Part shown: piece after piece, positions 1 through 7,063 of the stretch
How the letters are laid out: each line of letters opens with the position of its first letter
How positions within the stretch are numbered: the first letter of the stretch is position 1
From: DATFPK01 sp035264885
GTDB lineage: Bacteria; Actinomycetota; Thermoleophilia; Solirubrobacterales; 70-9
Reading direction: 5' to 3'
Assembly: GCA_035264885.1 (NCBI GenBank)
Contig: DATFPK010000136.1
Location: forward strand, 1 to 9,291
Length of the DNA: 9,291 bases
Program-made: the position numbers and the translations under genes
Notes under the pieces: model-generated
What the model saw: the letters and a program-made list of their open reading frames with translations, nothing else
The model's database searches: none
Told to the model about the DNA's origin: nothing

Positions 1-611
1 TGGAGGCAGCCGCCGCCTCGGGGATGCCGTTCGACCCCCTCGCCTGGGCCGTTTCGACACCGACCTCGAGCTATCCGGCCTGCATGGCGCTGAAGGCCGC
101 CGCCGAGCAGGGCGCGGATGCCGCCGCCCGCTACCTGCGCCGGCTGCGCGAGGGCCTGATGGTGGAGGGCCGGAGGCTCGACCACCCGGACGCGCTGATC
201 GCCGTCGCGGGGGAGGCGGAGCTCGATGTCGCCAGGTTCCGGATCGACCTCAACTCGCCGGCGATCCTCGAAGGCTTCGCCGCAGACCTGGAGCTCACCC
301 GTGACGGGCGGCATGGGATCCCCACGCTCCAGTTCTCCGGACGGGATGGCCCCGGCCGCGTCGTTCGCGGCCGGGCGCCGTACGGCGAGTACCGGCAGGC
401 GGCGCTGGGCGCCGGTGCCCTCCCCGCCCGCGATGATTCGCCCGATCTGCTGGAAGCGATCGAGGAGTTCGGCGGGCTCGCGACCGCCGAGGCCGAGGAG
501 CTGACCGGCCGCCCGGCCCCGGTGATCCGCTCGGAGCTCTGGGCGGCGGCGCGGGACTGGCGGTTGCGGGCGGTCATGACGCCCACGGGGGAACTCTGGG
601 AGAAGGCCTAG
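1..611 (+). CDS. DsbA-family (thioredoxin-fold) protein with winged-helix-like C-terminus, 5' partial
   Basis: The reading frame is open from base 3 to the TAG at 609-611, giving 202 residues, and it enters from upstream, so the ATG at 24 is probably internal. Visible features are the PTSSYPACMALKAAAEQG stretch, the helical YLRRLREGLM region, an LDVARFRIDL segment and then HGIPTLQFSG, whose Ile-Pro-Thr looks like the cis-proline loop of the thioredoxin fold. This order is typical of DsbA-family oxidoreductases and relatives such as FrnE and the 2-hydroxychromene-2-carboxylate isomerases. The N-terminal part that would carry a CxxC active site lies outside the window, so redox activity cannot be judged. 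The last 60 or so residues (from SPDLLEAIEEFGGLAT) look like a small helix-turn-helix/winged-helix domain ending in TGELWEKA. The gene converges on the DJ-1 gene and shares four bases with its stop. The family call is fairly secure; the substrate is unknown. Confidence 0.72.
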   Translation, partial: EAAAASGMPFDPLAWAVSTPTSSYPACMALKAAAEQGADAAARYLRRLREGLMVEGRRLDHPDALIAVAGEAELDVARFRIDLNSPAILEGFAADLELTRDGRHGIPTLQFSGRDGPGRVVRGRAPYGEYRQAALGAGALPARDDSPDLLEAIEEFGGLATAEAEELTGRPAPVIRSELWAAARDWRLRAVMTPTGELWEKA

Positions 612-1264
612 CGCTGGGCGCCAAGCCAGGCGTCCGATTCGGCCGCCACCGACCTCACCGCCTCGACGATCTCCTCCGGAGCCTTCTCCGGGGAGCCCGC
701 ATCGAATGGCGGCTCGGGGTCGTATTCGATGCCCAGCTGCACCGCCTGGGCCAATTCCGGGCCGGCCAGCTTCTCGACCAGCCGCAGCGCCATGTCGATT
801 CCCGAGGAGACGCCGGCGGCGGTGATCACCTTCCCGTCCTCGACGACGCGCTCGGCGACCGGGGTGGCGCCGAAGTCACGCAGCTGCTCGCGGAACAGCC
901 AGTGGCTGGTGGCGCGCTTGCCGCGCAGGAGGCCGGCGGCGCCGAGGACGAGCGAACCCGTGCACACCGACGTCGTGAGCCGGGTGCCCGCGTCGATCTG
1001 CCGCAGCCAGTCGAGCACGTCGTCGTCGTCCAGCAGCGGACGGTTGCCCTCGCCGCCGGGCACCAAAACCACGTCGGCGGTGGACACCTCGCCGATGCCG
1101 CGGTCGGCGACCAGCGCGGTCGCGCCGCTGTCGGTGCGCTGCGGGCCCGGCTCGGGGGCCACGAACTCGACCTCCCAGCCGGGGACGGCGCTCAGCACCT
1201 CGTAGGGGCCGATCGCGTCGAGGGCCGTCAGCTTCTCGAAGATCAGAATCGCGGTTCGCATCAC
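608..1264 (-). CDS. DJ-1/PfpI family protein, isonitrile hydratase-like
   Basis: This 218-residue protein is a single-domain member of the DJ-1/PfpI (class I glutamine amidotransferase-like) superfamily. The nucleophile elbow is clear: TTSVCTGSLVLGAAGLL puts Cys at 101 followed by Thr102, and it continues into RATSHW. Near the N-terminus LTALDAIGPYEVL supplies Asp16 in the place where isonitrile hydratases carry a catalytic Asp and DJ-1 proteins carry a Glu. VLVPGGEGNRPLL is the usual loop before the elbow. The Asp/Cys/Thr set favours an isonitrile hydratase-like or AraC-type PfpI enzyme over an intracellular protease, but the substrate is unproven. The start is GTG at 1264, directly abutting the purM stop, or the next codon, ATG at 1261; a weak GGGGCGG (1275-1269) suits either. 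As the last gene of the minus-strand operon it is probably translated by coupling from purM. Its stop overlaps the convergent gene's stop. Confidence 0.88.
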   Translation of the reverse strand: MMRTAILIFEKLTALDAIGPYEVLSAVPGWEVEFVAPEPGPQRTDSGATALVADRGIGEVSTADVVLVPGGEGNRPLLDDDDVLDWLRQIDAGTRLTTSVCTGSLVLGAAGLLRGKRATSHWLFREQLRDFGATPVAERVVEDGKVITAAGVSSGIDMALRLVEKLAGPELAQAVQLGIEYDPEPPFDAGSPEKAPEEIVEAVRSVAAESDAWLGAQR

Positions 1265-2268
<1,004 letters not shown>

Positions 2269-2272
<4 letters not shown>

Positions 2273-3081
2273 CGGGACTTCCCGAGCCTAGTCAAGACCA
2301 CGGCGGCCAGCGAGCCGCGGTAGGCGGCGTATGGCCACAGCGCGCGGTCGCGCTCGACCAGCCGGATCAGCCCCTGCGAGGCGATGGTCGAGGCGAATGA
2401 GGCGGCGATTCCGGCCGCCAGCGTGCGACGGAGGCCGGGCGCGACTCCGCGGCGGCCGAGGCGCGCACCTTTCAGCGCCGCGGCGCCGACGATCACCGGC
2501 AGCGCGACCGTCCGCGAGAGGAGGTTGGCCTGGTCGCGGGAGAAGCGGCGCAGGCGCGCGGCGCTCAGGGTCGCCCCGTTGCGCGAGACGCCGGGCGCAA
2601 GCGCCGCCGCCTGGGCGAGGCCGAGCGCGAGCCCGTCCGCCGGCCCGGCCTCCCCGCGCCCACGCTCCTGTGGCCTGCGGTCGGCGGCGAGCATCAGGAC
2701 GGCTCCGGCGATGAGCCCGGCCGCGGTCGAGAGGGGTCCTCCCAGCCGGCGCTCGATCTGACGTTCGAGCGAGTAACCCGCGATCGCGGGTGGCAGGAAG
2801 GAGAGGGCGAGGACCGCCGCCCGGCGGGCGTCGAAGGCACGCAGCTCGGCGGCGATCTCGCGCCGCTGGCCGATCAGCAGGCCGGCTGCGGCGCCGGCGT
2901 GGAGCGCGACTTCGAAGCTCTTGCGGACCTCGGGCTCGATGCGCTGCCAGTCCCAGCCGGCGAGCCAGGGGACCAGTACCAAGTGGGCCGAGCTCGATAC
3001 CGGCAGCAGCTCGGTCGGGCCCTGCACGAGCCCGAGCGCGACGGCCCGGGAGAGTGGGATCGGCGCGTCGGCGCGGCTCAA
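2269..3081 (-). CDS. uppP: Undecaprenyl-diphosphatase UppP (BacA family)
   Basis: UppP is an integral membrane phosphatase that removes one phosphate from undecaprenyl pyrophosphate, regenerating the lipid carrier for peptidoglycan and surface glycans. Starting from TTG at 3081 the protein has 270 residues, the usual size. The first signature, LVQGPTELLPVSSSAHLVL, gives the QxxxE pair Gln20/Glu24 and His33. The second, APGVSRNGATL, gives Ser166, Arg167 and Thr171; Asn168 replaces the Ser usual in PGxSRSxxT. Several hydrophobic segments fill the rest. The frame stays open upstream to ATG 3795, but that 5' half lies opposite or across the DedA gene and encodes Arg-rich nonsense. TTG 3081-3079 overlaps the DedA stop as TTGA, no better start lies before the first motif, and no Shine-Dalgarno is visible, so translational coupling is likely. 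The stop overlaps the purM start as ATGA. Confidence 0.93.
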
Positions 3082-3764
3082 CCGCCGCCGGCGCCGGCCG
3101 GTTCGCCGGCCTTCTCCTGCGCCGGCGCGTCGGACCCCCCGCCCCCGCGGCGCCAGCGGACGAGGAGGTAGGTGATCAGGACGATCGCGGCGATGACGAC
3201 GGCGTAGTCGATGTAGTGCAGCTTGTCCCGCCACTCCTCCCAGTTGTCGCCGACGCTCTTGCCGACCAGCCCGAGCATCAGGACCCAGGGGATGCAGCCG
3301 AGGAGCGTGAGCAAGGTGAAGCGCCAGAACGGCATCCGCGCGATCCCCGCCGGCAGCGAGATGAAGGTCCGGATGATCGGCAGCATCCGGGTAAAGAAGA
3401 CGGTTGCGTCGCCGTACCTGGCGAACCAGTCGTCGGCCCACTTCAGGTAGCGCGGTGGCAAATGGATCAGCCGGTTCTTCTCGAGCAGCTCGAGTCGCCC
3501 GTAGTAACCGGCCGCGTAGGCGGTCCAGGAGCCCACGAGGTTGCCCAGGACGCCGGCCGCGACGATCCCGAACAACGTCAGTTCGCCCTCCGAGACGCTG
3601 AAGCCGGCGAACAGCATGATCGCCTCGCTCGGCACCGGCAGGCAGGCGGACTCGAGCGCCATCAGTGCGAACACCGCGGGGAGACCGGTCGCGTTGATGA
3701 AGTCTGTCGACGCGTTCACGATCGGGTCGAGGAAGAAGTCCGTGACGCTCGCGTAGATCAGCAT
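3078..3764 (-). CDS. DedA family (SNARE-associated/VTT domain) membrane protein
   Basis: DedA-family proteins are inner-membrane transporters. Some members have been shown to return undecaprenyl phosphate to the cytoplasmic face, and others affect proton-dependent homeostasis and drug resistance. The 228-residue protein shows the family pattern: Glu38 and PVPSE (43-47) in the first re-entrant region, GNLVGSWTAYAAGYYG (74-89) and FTRMLPIIRTFISLPAG (124-140), with Arg126 and Arg132 in the conserved paired-arginine positions. A last membrane helix at about 185-203 is followed by RWRR and a Gly/Pro/Ala/Glu-rich cytoplasmic tail of about 20 residues. The ATG at 3764 is the first gene start of the minus operon; no clear Shine-Dalgarno precedes it. 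Its TGA overlaps the uppP TTG. Because the neighbour regenerates undecaprenyl phosphate, a role as the undecaprenyl-phosphate flippase is a reasonable inference, but the exact lipid substrate is not shown by sequence. Confidence 0.93.
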   Translation of the reverse strand: MLIYASVTDFFLDPIVNASTDFINATGLPAVFALMALESACLPVPSEAIMLFAGFSVSEGELTLFGIVAAGVLGNLVGSWTAYAAGYYGRLELLEKNRLIHLPPRYLKWADDWFARYGDATVFFTRMLPIIRTFISLPAGIARMPFWRFTLLTLLGCIPWVLMLGLVGKSVGDNWEEWRDKLHYIDYAVVIAAIVLITYLLVRWRRGGGGSDAPAQEKAGEPAGAGGG

Positions 3765-3814
3765 GGTCGAGGCGCGGCCGCAGGCGAGAGCTCACCCGCG
3801 GTCACGAGCGCGGG

Positions 3815-3842
3815 ATCTTAGGGAACGGGCCTAGAATGTCGG
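3815..3842 (-). promoter_or_regulatory. Candidate promoter for the DedA-uppP-purM-DJ-1 operon
   Basis: Read on the minus strand, CCGACA (3842-3837) and TAAGAT (3820-3815) are separated by 16 bases, and each matches four of six consensus bases for a vegetative -35 and -10. Transcription would start near 3808, leaving a leader of about 44 nt before the DedA ATG. The match is modest and the region is short, so this is a plausible rather than firm call. Its -35 element overlaps the rightward -10 box. Confidence 0.35.
3832..3837 (+). promoter_or_regulatory. Candidate -10 box (TAGAAT) for the dehydratase gene, leaderless type
   Basis: TAGAAT lies nine bases before the ATG at 3847, so transcription would begin at about G3845 or at the A of the ATG itself. 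No Shine-Dalgarno precedes the ATG, which agrees with a leaderless or near-leaderless mRNA. No convincing -35 is visible. The same TAGnAT-to-ATG layout occurs at 5780-5794. Confidence 0.5.
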
Positions 3843-3846
3843 TCGC

Positions 3847-5739
3847 ATGGGCCGGTTGAACCACCCCGTCTATCGCAACCGGAGCCTGCAGGTGGCGGCC
3901 GACGCGCTGCTGGTCGCGCTGGCCTTCCTCCTCGCCTTCAAGCTGCGGTTCCTCGATGATCCGGGCGGCATCCCCGCCCGCTACCAGACCCTGCTCTGGC
4001 AGTCGATCGGGTTCGTCGTCCTCGGCAAGCTGATCGTCTTCGCCGCCTTCGGGCTGTACCAGAAGTGGTGGCGCTACGTGAGCGGCGGCGACTTCGCCGG
4101 CATTCTCCGCGCGGTCACCGCGTCGAGCGCGATCCTCATCGTCGTCTTCACCGTCGTCCGTCCGTTCGAGGACAACCTGCCGCGCTCGGTCGCGGTCACC
4201 GACTTCCTGCTCACGCTGATGTTGGTCGCCGGCGCCCGGCTCGCGGTCCGTCTGATCGTCGAGCGGCCGTCCCGCACCTCCCGGCTGCGCAAGGGCCAGG
4301 AAGTGCTGGTGATCGGCGCCGGCTCGGGCGGCCAGATGGTCGTCCGGGAGATGCAGCTCAACCCGAACCTGGGCAAGATCGCGATCGGCTTCATCGACGA
4401 CGACCCGCGCAAGCGCGGCATGCGGATGCTCGGTCTCAAGGTGCTCGGCTCGACCAGCGAGATCGATTCCATCCTCGACGACGCCGGCCCCGACGAGGTC
4501 GTGATCGCGATCCCGTCGGCGCCCGGGACCCTGCGCGCGCAGGTCGTCGCCGCCTGCCGCGAGCGCGAGATCCGCGTCCGTACGCTGCCGACCGTCTTCG
4601 AGCTGCTGCGAGGAGGGGTCCAGCTCAACCGGCAGCTGCGCGACGTCCAGGTCGAGGATGTCCTCGGCCGCGACCCCATCGTCGTCGAGCTCGACCGGGT
4701 GGGGGCCTACCTGCAGGACCGGATCGTCCTCGTCACCGGCGCCGGGGGCTCGATCGGAGCCGAGCTCTGTCGCCAGATCGCCCGGGTTGGCCCGCGGCTC
4801 CTGGTGATGCTCGACCACGCCGAGGACAATCTCTTCCAGATCGATCGCGAGATGGTCGAGGAGCGCCACTTCTCCAGCGTCGAAGCCGTGCTGGCGGACT
4901 GCAAGGAGCCGGCGCGGATGCTCGAGGTGATGCAGCGCTTCAAGCCGAGCGTCGTGTTCCACGCGGCGGCCTACAAGCACGTCCCGCTGATGGAGGCGAA
5001 CCCGCTCGAGGCGATTCGCAACAACGCGATCGCCACCCGGATCACCGCCGAGACCGCCGCGGCCTCGCAGGTCGAGCGCTTCGTCCTCGTCTCAACCGAC
5101 AAGGCGGTCAATCCGCAGACCGTAATGGGCGCCTCCAAGGCGATGGCCGAGTGGATCGTCGAAGCCGCCGGCCACCGCCATCCGCATACGCGTTTCGTCA
5201 GCGTCCGTTTCGGCAACGTGCTCGCCTCGTCGGGCAGTGTGGTGCCGATCTTCCGCAGCCAGATCGAGCGCGGGGGGCCCGTCACGGTGACGCACCCGGA
5301 GATGACCCGGTACTTCATGACGATCCCGGAGGCCGTCCAGCTCGTGATCCGCGCCGGCGACATCGGCGCCGGCAAGGGCGAGGTCTTCGTCCTCGACATG
5401 GGCGAGCCGATTCGAATCGTCGACCTCGCCCACAACATGATCAAGCTGGCGGGCTATGAGCCCGATTCCGATATCGCGATCGACTTCACCGGTCCGCGCC
5501 CGGGGGAGAAGCTCCACGAGGAGCTGTTCGGCGCCGGCGAGAAGTCGCAGCCGACCGCGGCAAAGCGGATCCTCCGCGCGGTACGGGCGACGCCGCTCGA
5601 CCCCGAGTGGGTGGAGAGCACGCTGGACCGGCTCGAGAGCCTGGTCCTGGCCGGCGACGAGGCGAACCTGTCCGAGCGCGTGATCGAGCTCGTGACCGCG
5701 ACCGGCGGGGAGGCAGCGCCGGTCGCCACCGAGGACTAG
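3847..5739 (+). CDS. Membrane-bound nucleotide-sugar 4,6-dehydratase/epimerase (CapD/PglF/WbpM type)
   Basis: This 630-residue protein has the full architecture of long polysaccharide-biosynthesis SDR enzymes. Four hydrophobic helices (about 14-32, 50-70, 86-104 and 118-136) are followed by a CoA-binding-like Rossmann domain starting VLVIGAGSGGQM (153-164), then a C-terminal extended SDR domain. In the latter, VTGAGGSIGAEL (296-307) is the NAD(P)-binding loop, FHAAAYKHVPLME (371-383) is a family signature and VSTDKAVNPQTVMGASK (415-431) is the active site. Met427 stands where classical SDRs have the catalytic Tyr, with Lys431 kept; this M-x-x-x-K form is typical of WbpM/PglF-like UDP-GlcNAc 4,6-dehydratases. 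Such enzymes start the pathway to bacillosamine or other deoxy-amino sugars. The exact sugar cannot be read from sequence. The ATG at 3847 follows a TAGAAT box. It is divergent from the DedA operon and upstream of the polymerase and flippase genes. Confidence 0.93.
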   Translation: MGRLNHPVYRNRSLQVAADALLVALAFLLAFKLRFLDDPGGIPARYQTLLWQSIGFVVLGKLIVFAAFGLYQKWWRYVSGGDFAGILRAVTASSAILIVVFTVVRPFEDNLPRSVAVTDFLLTLMLVAGARLAVRLIVERPSRTSRLRKGQEVLVIGAGSGGQMVVREMQLNPNLGKIAIGFIDDDPRKRGMRMLGLKVLGSTSEIDSILDDAGPDEVVIAIPSAPGTLRAQVVAACREREIRVRTLPTVFELLRGGVQLNRQLRDVQVEDVLGRDPIVVELDRVGAYLQDRIVLVTGAGGSIGAELCRQIARVGPRLLVMLDHAEDNLFQIDREMVEERHFSSVEAVLADCKEPARMLEVMQRFKPSVVFHAAAYKHVPLMEANPLEAIRNNAIATRITAETAAASQVERFVLVSTDKAVNPQTVMGASKAMAEWIVEAAGHRHPHTRFVSVRFGNVLASSGSVVPIFRSQIERGGPVTVTHPEMTRYFMTIPEAVQLVIRAGDIGAGKGEVFVLDMGEPIRIVDLAHNMIKLAGYEPDSDIAIDFTGPRPGEKLHEELFGAGEKSQPTAAKRILRAVRATPLDPEWVESTLDRLESLVLAGDEANLSERVIELVTATGGEAAPVATED

Positions 5740-5750
5740 CAGGCGGCTTT

Positions 5751-5774
5751 CCGGGGGGCGGATCGCCCCCCCGG
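5751..5774 (+). terminator. GC-rich hairpin, candidate terminator after the dehydratase gene
   Basis: CCGGGGGGCG (5751-5760) pairs with CGCCCCCCCGG (5764-5774) across a GAT loop with one bulged C. It sits 12 bases after the TAG of the dehydratase gene. The following bases (GCTTCT) form only a poor T-tract, so termination may be weak or assisted. The next promoter box begins six bases downstream of the stem. Confidence 0.5.
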
Positions 5775-5779
5775 GCTTC

Positions 5780-5785
5780 TAGTAT
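5780..5785 (+). promoter_or_regulatory. Candidate -10 box (TAGTAT) for the LytR_C gene, leaderless type
   Basis: TAGTAT lies eight bases before the ATG at 5794, placing the transcript start at about G5791 or at the ATG. There is no Shine-Dalgarno in the CCGCCGCC spacer. The terminator-like hairpin occupies the upstream bases, where a -35 would lie. Together with the hairpin this suggests the downstream four-gene operon has its own promoter. Confidence 0.5.
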
Positions 5786-5793
5786 CCGCCGCC

Positions 5794-6585
5794 ATGCTCG
5801 ACCTGATCAAGGAGGTCGGCTCCTACGCTGGACTGGCGGCTTTCCTCGGCGTAGGGGTTCTGGCCCTGCTGCACTTCGCGCAGGCGCGCGACGTGCGGCG
5901 GCTCCGCGATTGGGCGGGCCGCGCGCCGGAGCGCGACGCCGAGCTGGTCGACGCGACGTCGAGCGTCGCCGCCGAGCGCGCCGACGAACTGCGTCGGATC
6001 GAGGAGGAGCGCCGCCGGGCCGAGGAGGCGCGTGAAGCCGACCGCCGGGCGGCGGCGCTGCGCGAGAAGCGCCGCCAGCGCCGCGAGCAGGGCCTGCCGG
6101 AGCAGACGCGGCTCGAGCGGGTCCGCGAGCGGATCGGCGCCGGCGAGGGGCGGCGGCCGGCGGCCCGCTACGTCGCGCTGATCGTTGCCGCGGTGATCGT
6201 GCTCGGCGGCGGGATCGCGTTCGGCGCGCTGGCGGTGCTCGGCGGTGACGAGGACGGCGCCGCGAAGGGCCGGACGACCCTGAGCCGCAGCGACATCGAG
6301 GTCGCCGTTCTGAACGGGACCGCCGTTCCCGGCCTCGCCAACCGCACTGGCGACCAGCTCGAGAACGGCGGCTTCCAGCTCGGCGCGGTCACCAACAGCA
6401 ACTCGAGCTTCAGCCGCAGCGTCGTGATGTACAGGGAGGGCTTCAGGCCAGAGGGCCAGATGGTCGCCAAAGACCTCCGGATCAGGCGCCTCCAGAGCAT
6501 GGCCGAGGACATCGCCGCGCTCGCCGCCGGGGCGAACGTCGCGGTGGTGGTCGGCGAGGACCGCGCCGGCGGGACGCCGGGATGA
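5794..6585 (+). CDS. Two-TM coiled-coil protein with LytR C-terminal (LytR_C) domain
   Basis: The 263-residue protein has four parts. A hydrophobic helix lies at about 11-28 and is followed by a charged Arg/Glu/Ala-rich segment (about 45-120) that looks like a coiled coil. A second hydrophobic helix at about 126-150 leads into a LytR_C-type domain from about 168 to 256. The domain shows its hallmarks: EVAVLNGTAVPGLANRTG (169-186), LENGGFQLGAV (189-199) and the terminal VAVVVGED (249-256). LytR_C domains usually follow the LCP catalytic domain that ligates glycans to the cell wall; here that catalytic domain is absent. The likely topology puts the coiled coil in the cytoplasm and LytR_C outside. 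It could couple cytoplasmic events to cell-wall glycan attachment, but this is inference. One base separates its stop from the next gene's TTG start. Confidence 0.8.
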   Translation: MLDLIKEVGSYAGLAAFLGVGVLALLHFAQARDVRRLRDWAGRAPERDAELVDATSSVAAERADELRRIEEERRRAEEAREADRRAAALREKRRQRREQGLPEQTRLERVRERIGAGEGRRPAARYVALIVAAVIVLGGGIAFGALAVLGGDEDGAAKGRTTLSRSDIEVAVLNGTAVPGLANRTGDQLENGGFQLGAVTNSNSSFSRSVVMYREGFRPEGQMVAKDLRIRRLQSMAEDIAALAAGANVAVVVGEDRAGGTPG

Positions 6586-6586
6586 C

Positions 6587-7063
6587 TTGAGCCGGCTGCT
6601 CGAGCCGCGGACGCTGGCGGCAACCGCGTTCGCGCTGCTCGTCGCCGCGACCGTGGCAGCCTTCGGCTGGGCGCAGTACCTGAAGACCGAACCCCTGGTC
6701 CTCGACAAGGTCGTCTTCCGGCCCGACACCCTCACCCCGAACGCCGACTGCCGCCGGGACCGCGGCCGAGTGCGGTTCCGGCTGACGCGCTCCGATCGCG
6801 CGACCGTCGAGATCGTCGACGAGGAGGACAGGCGGGTCCGCGTCCTGTTTCGCGACCGGCCGATCCGCAAGTTCAAGTTCGTCGTCCTGCGCTGGGACGG
6901 CAAGGACGGGGCCGGAACCGTGTTGCCGCCGGATGCATACAAGCTGCGGGTCACGCTGCTCGGTCAGGACCGGGTGCTGATCCCGCCGGGCCGCTTCCGG
7001 TTGCATCAGGCGCAGCGGCGTCCCCGGCGCGGATGCCGCCAGCTCGACGGGGGAGGAGGGTGA
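6587..7063 (+). CDS. Membrane-anchored FlgD Ig-like domain protein
   Basis: This 158-residue protein starts at a TTG one base after the LytR_C stop; no other start in this frame was found nearby, and the upstream GCCGGGA is a weak ribosome-binding site. A hydrophobic helix (about 9-30) acts as a signal anchor. Residues about 42-140 resemble the FlgD Ig-like fold: TPNADCRRDRGRVRF (50-64) matches the common SPNGDGxxD entry motif, with Cys54 where Gly is usual. RWDGKDGAG (102-110) followed by PPDAYKLRV (114-122) matches the WDGxDxxGxxxPxGxYxxxV exit motif. These domains also occur in many exported proteins unrelated to flagella, and no flagellar gene is nearby. The last 20 residues are Arg/Gln/Gly-rich and look unstructured. 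Its TGA overlaps the next gene's GTG. Its role in the polysaccharide operon is unknown; an extracellular scaffold or accessory is a guess. Confidence 0.75.
   Translation: MSRLLEPRTLAATAFALLVAATVAAFGWAQYLKTEPLVLDKVVFRPDTLTPNADCRRDRGRVRFRLTRSDRATVEIVDEEDRRVRVLFRDRPIRKFKFVVLRWDGKDGAGTVLPPDAYKLRVTLLGQDRVLIPPGRFRLHQAQRRPRRGCRQLDGGGG
7049..7059 (+). promoter_or_regulatory. Strong Shine-Dalgarno-like purine run before the Wzy-type gene
   Basis: GGGGGAGGAGG occupies the end of the FlgD-Ig gene just before the GTG at 7060. It contains GGAGG at 7052-7056 (three bases from the GTG) and a second copy at 7055-7059. It is the best anti-SD match at any gene start in the window and supports the GTG over the ATG at 7033. 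Confidence 0.5.

Noticed and set aside
3082..3795. Upstream half of the 508-codon minus-strand frame containing uppP
   Set aside because: It overlaps the DedA gene in another frame and encodes Arg-rich low-complexity sequence; the UppP homology starts after the TTG at 3081.
2790..3821. 343-codon + strand frame opposite DedA and uppP
   Set aside because: Arg/Gly/Pro-rich antisense shadow with no recognisable domain.
3802..4980. 392-codon minus-strand frame opposite the dehydratase
   Set aside because: Asp/His/Gln-rich antisense translation; the + strand protein is a clear full-length enzyme.
4065..5459. 464-codon + strand frame inside the dehydratase
   Set aside because: An out-of-frame Arg-rich reading of the same strand; no motifs.
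5950..6130. Repetitive GAG/CGC/GCG-rich stretch that looks like a DNA repeat
   Set aside because: It encodes the Arg/Glu/Ala coiled coil; no exact repeat unit is present.
5779..6954. 391-codon minus-strand frame opposite the LytR_C and FlgD-Ig genes
   Set aside because: Antisense shadow; the + strand proteins have TM segments and domain motifs.
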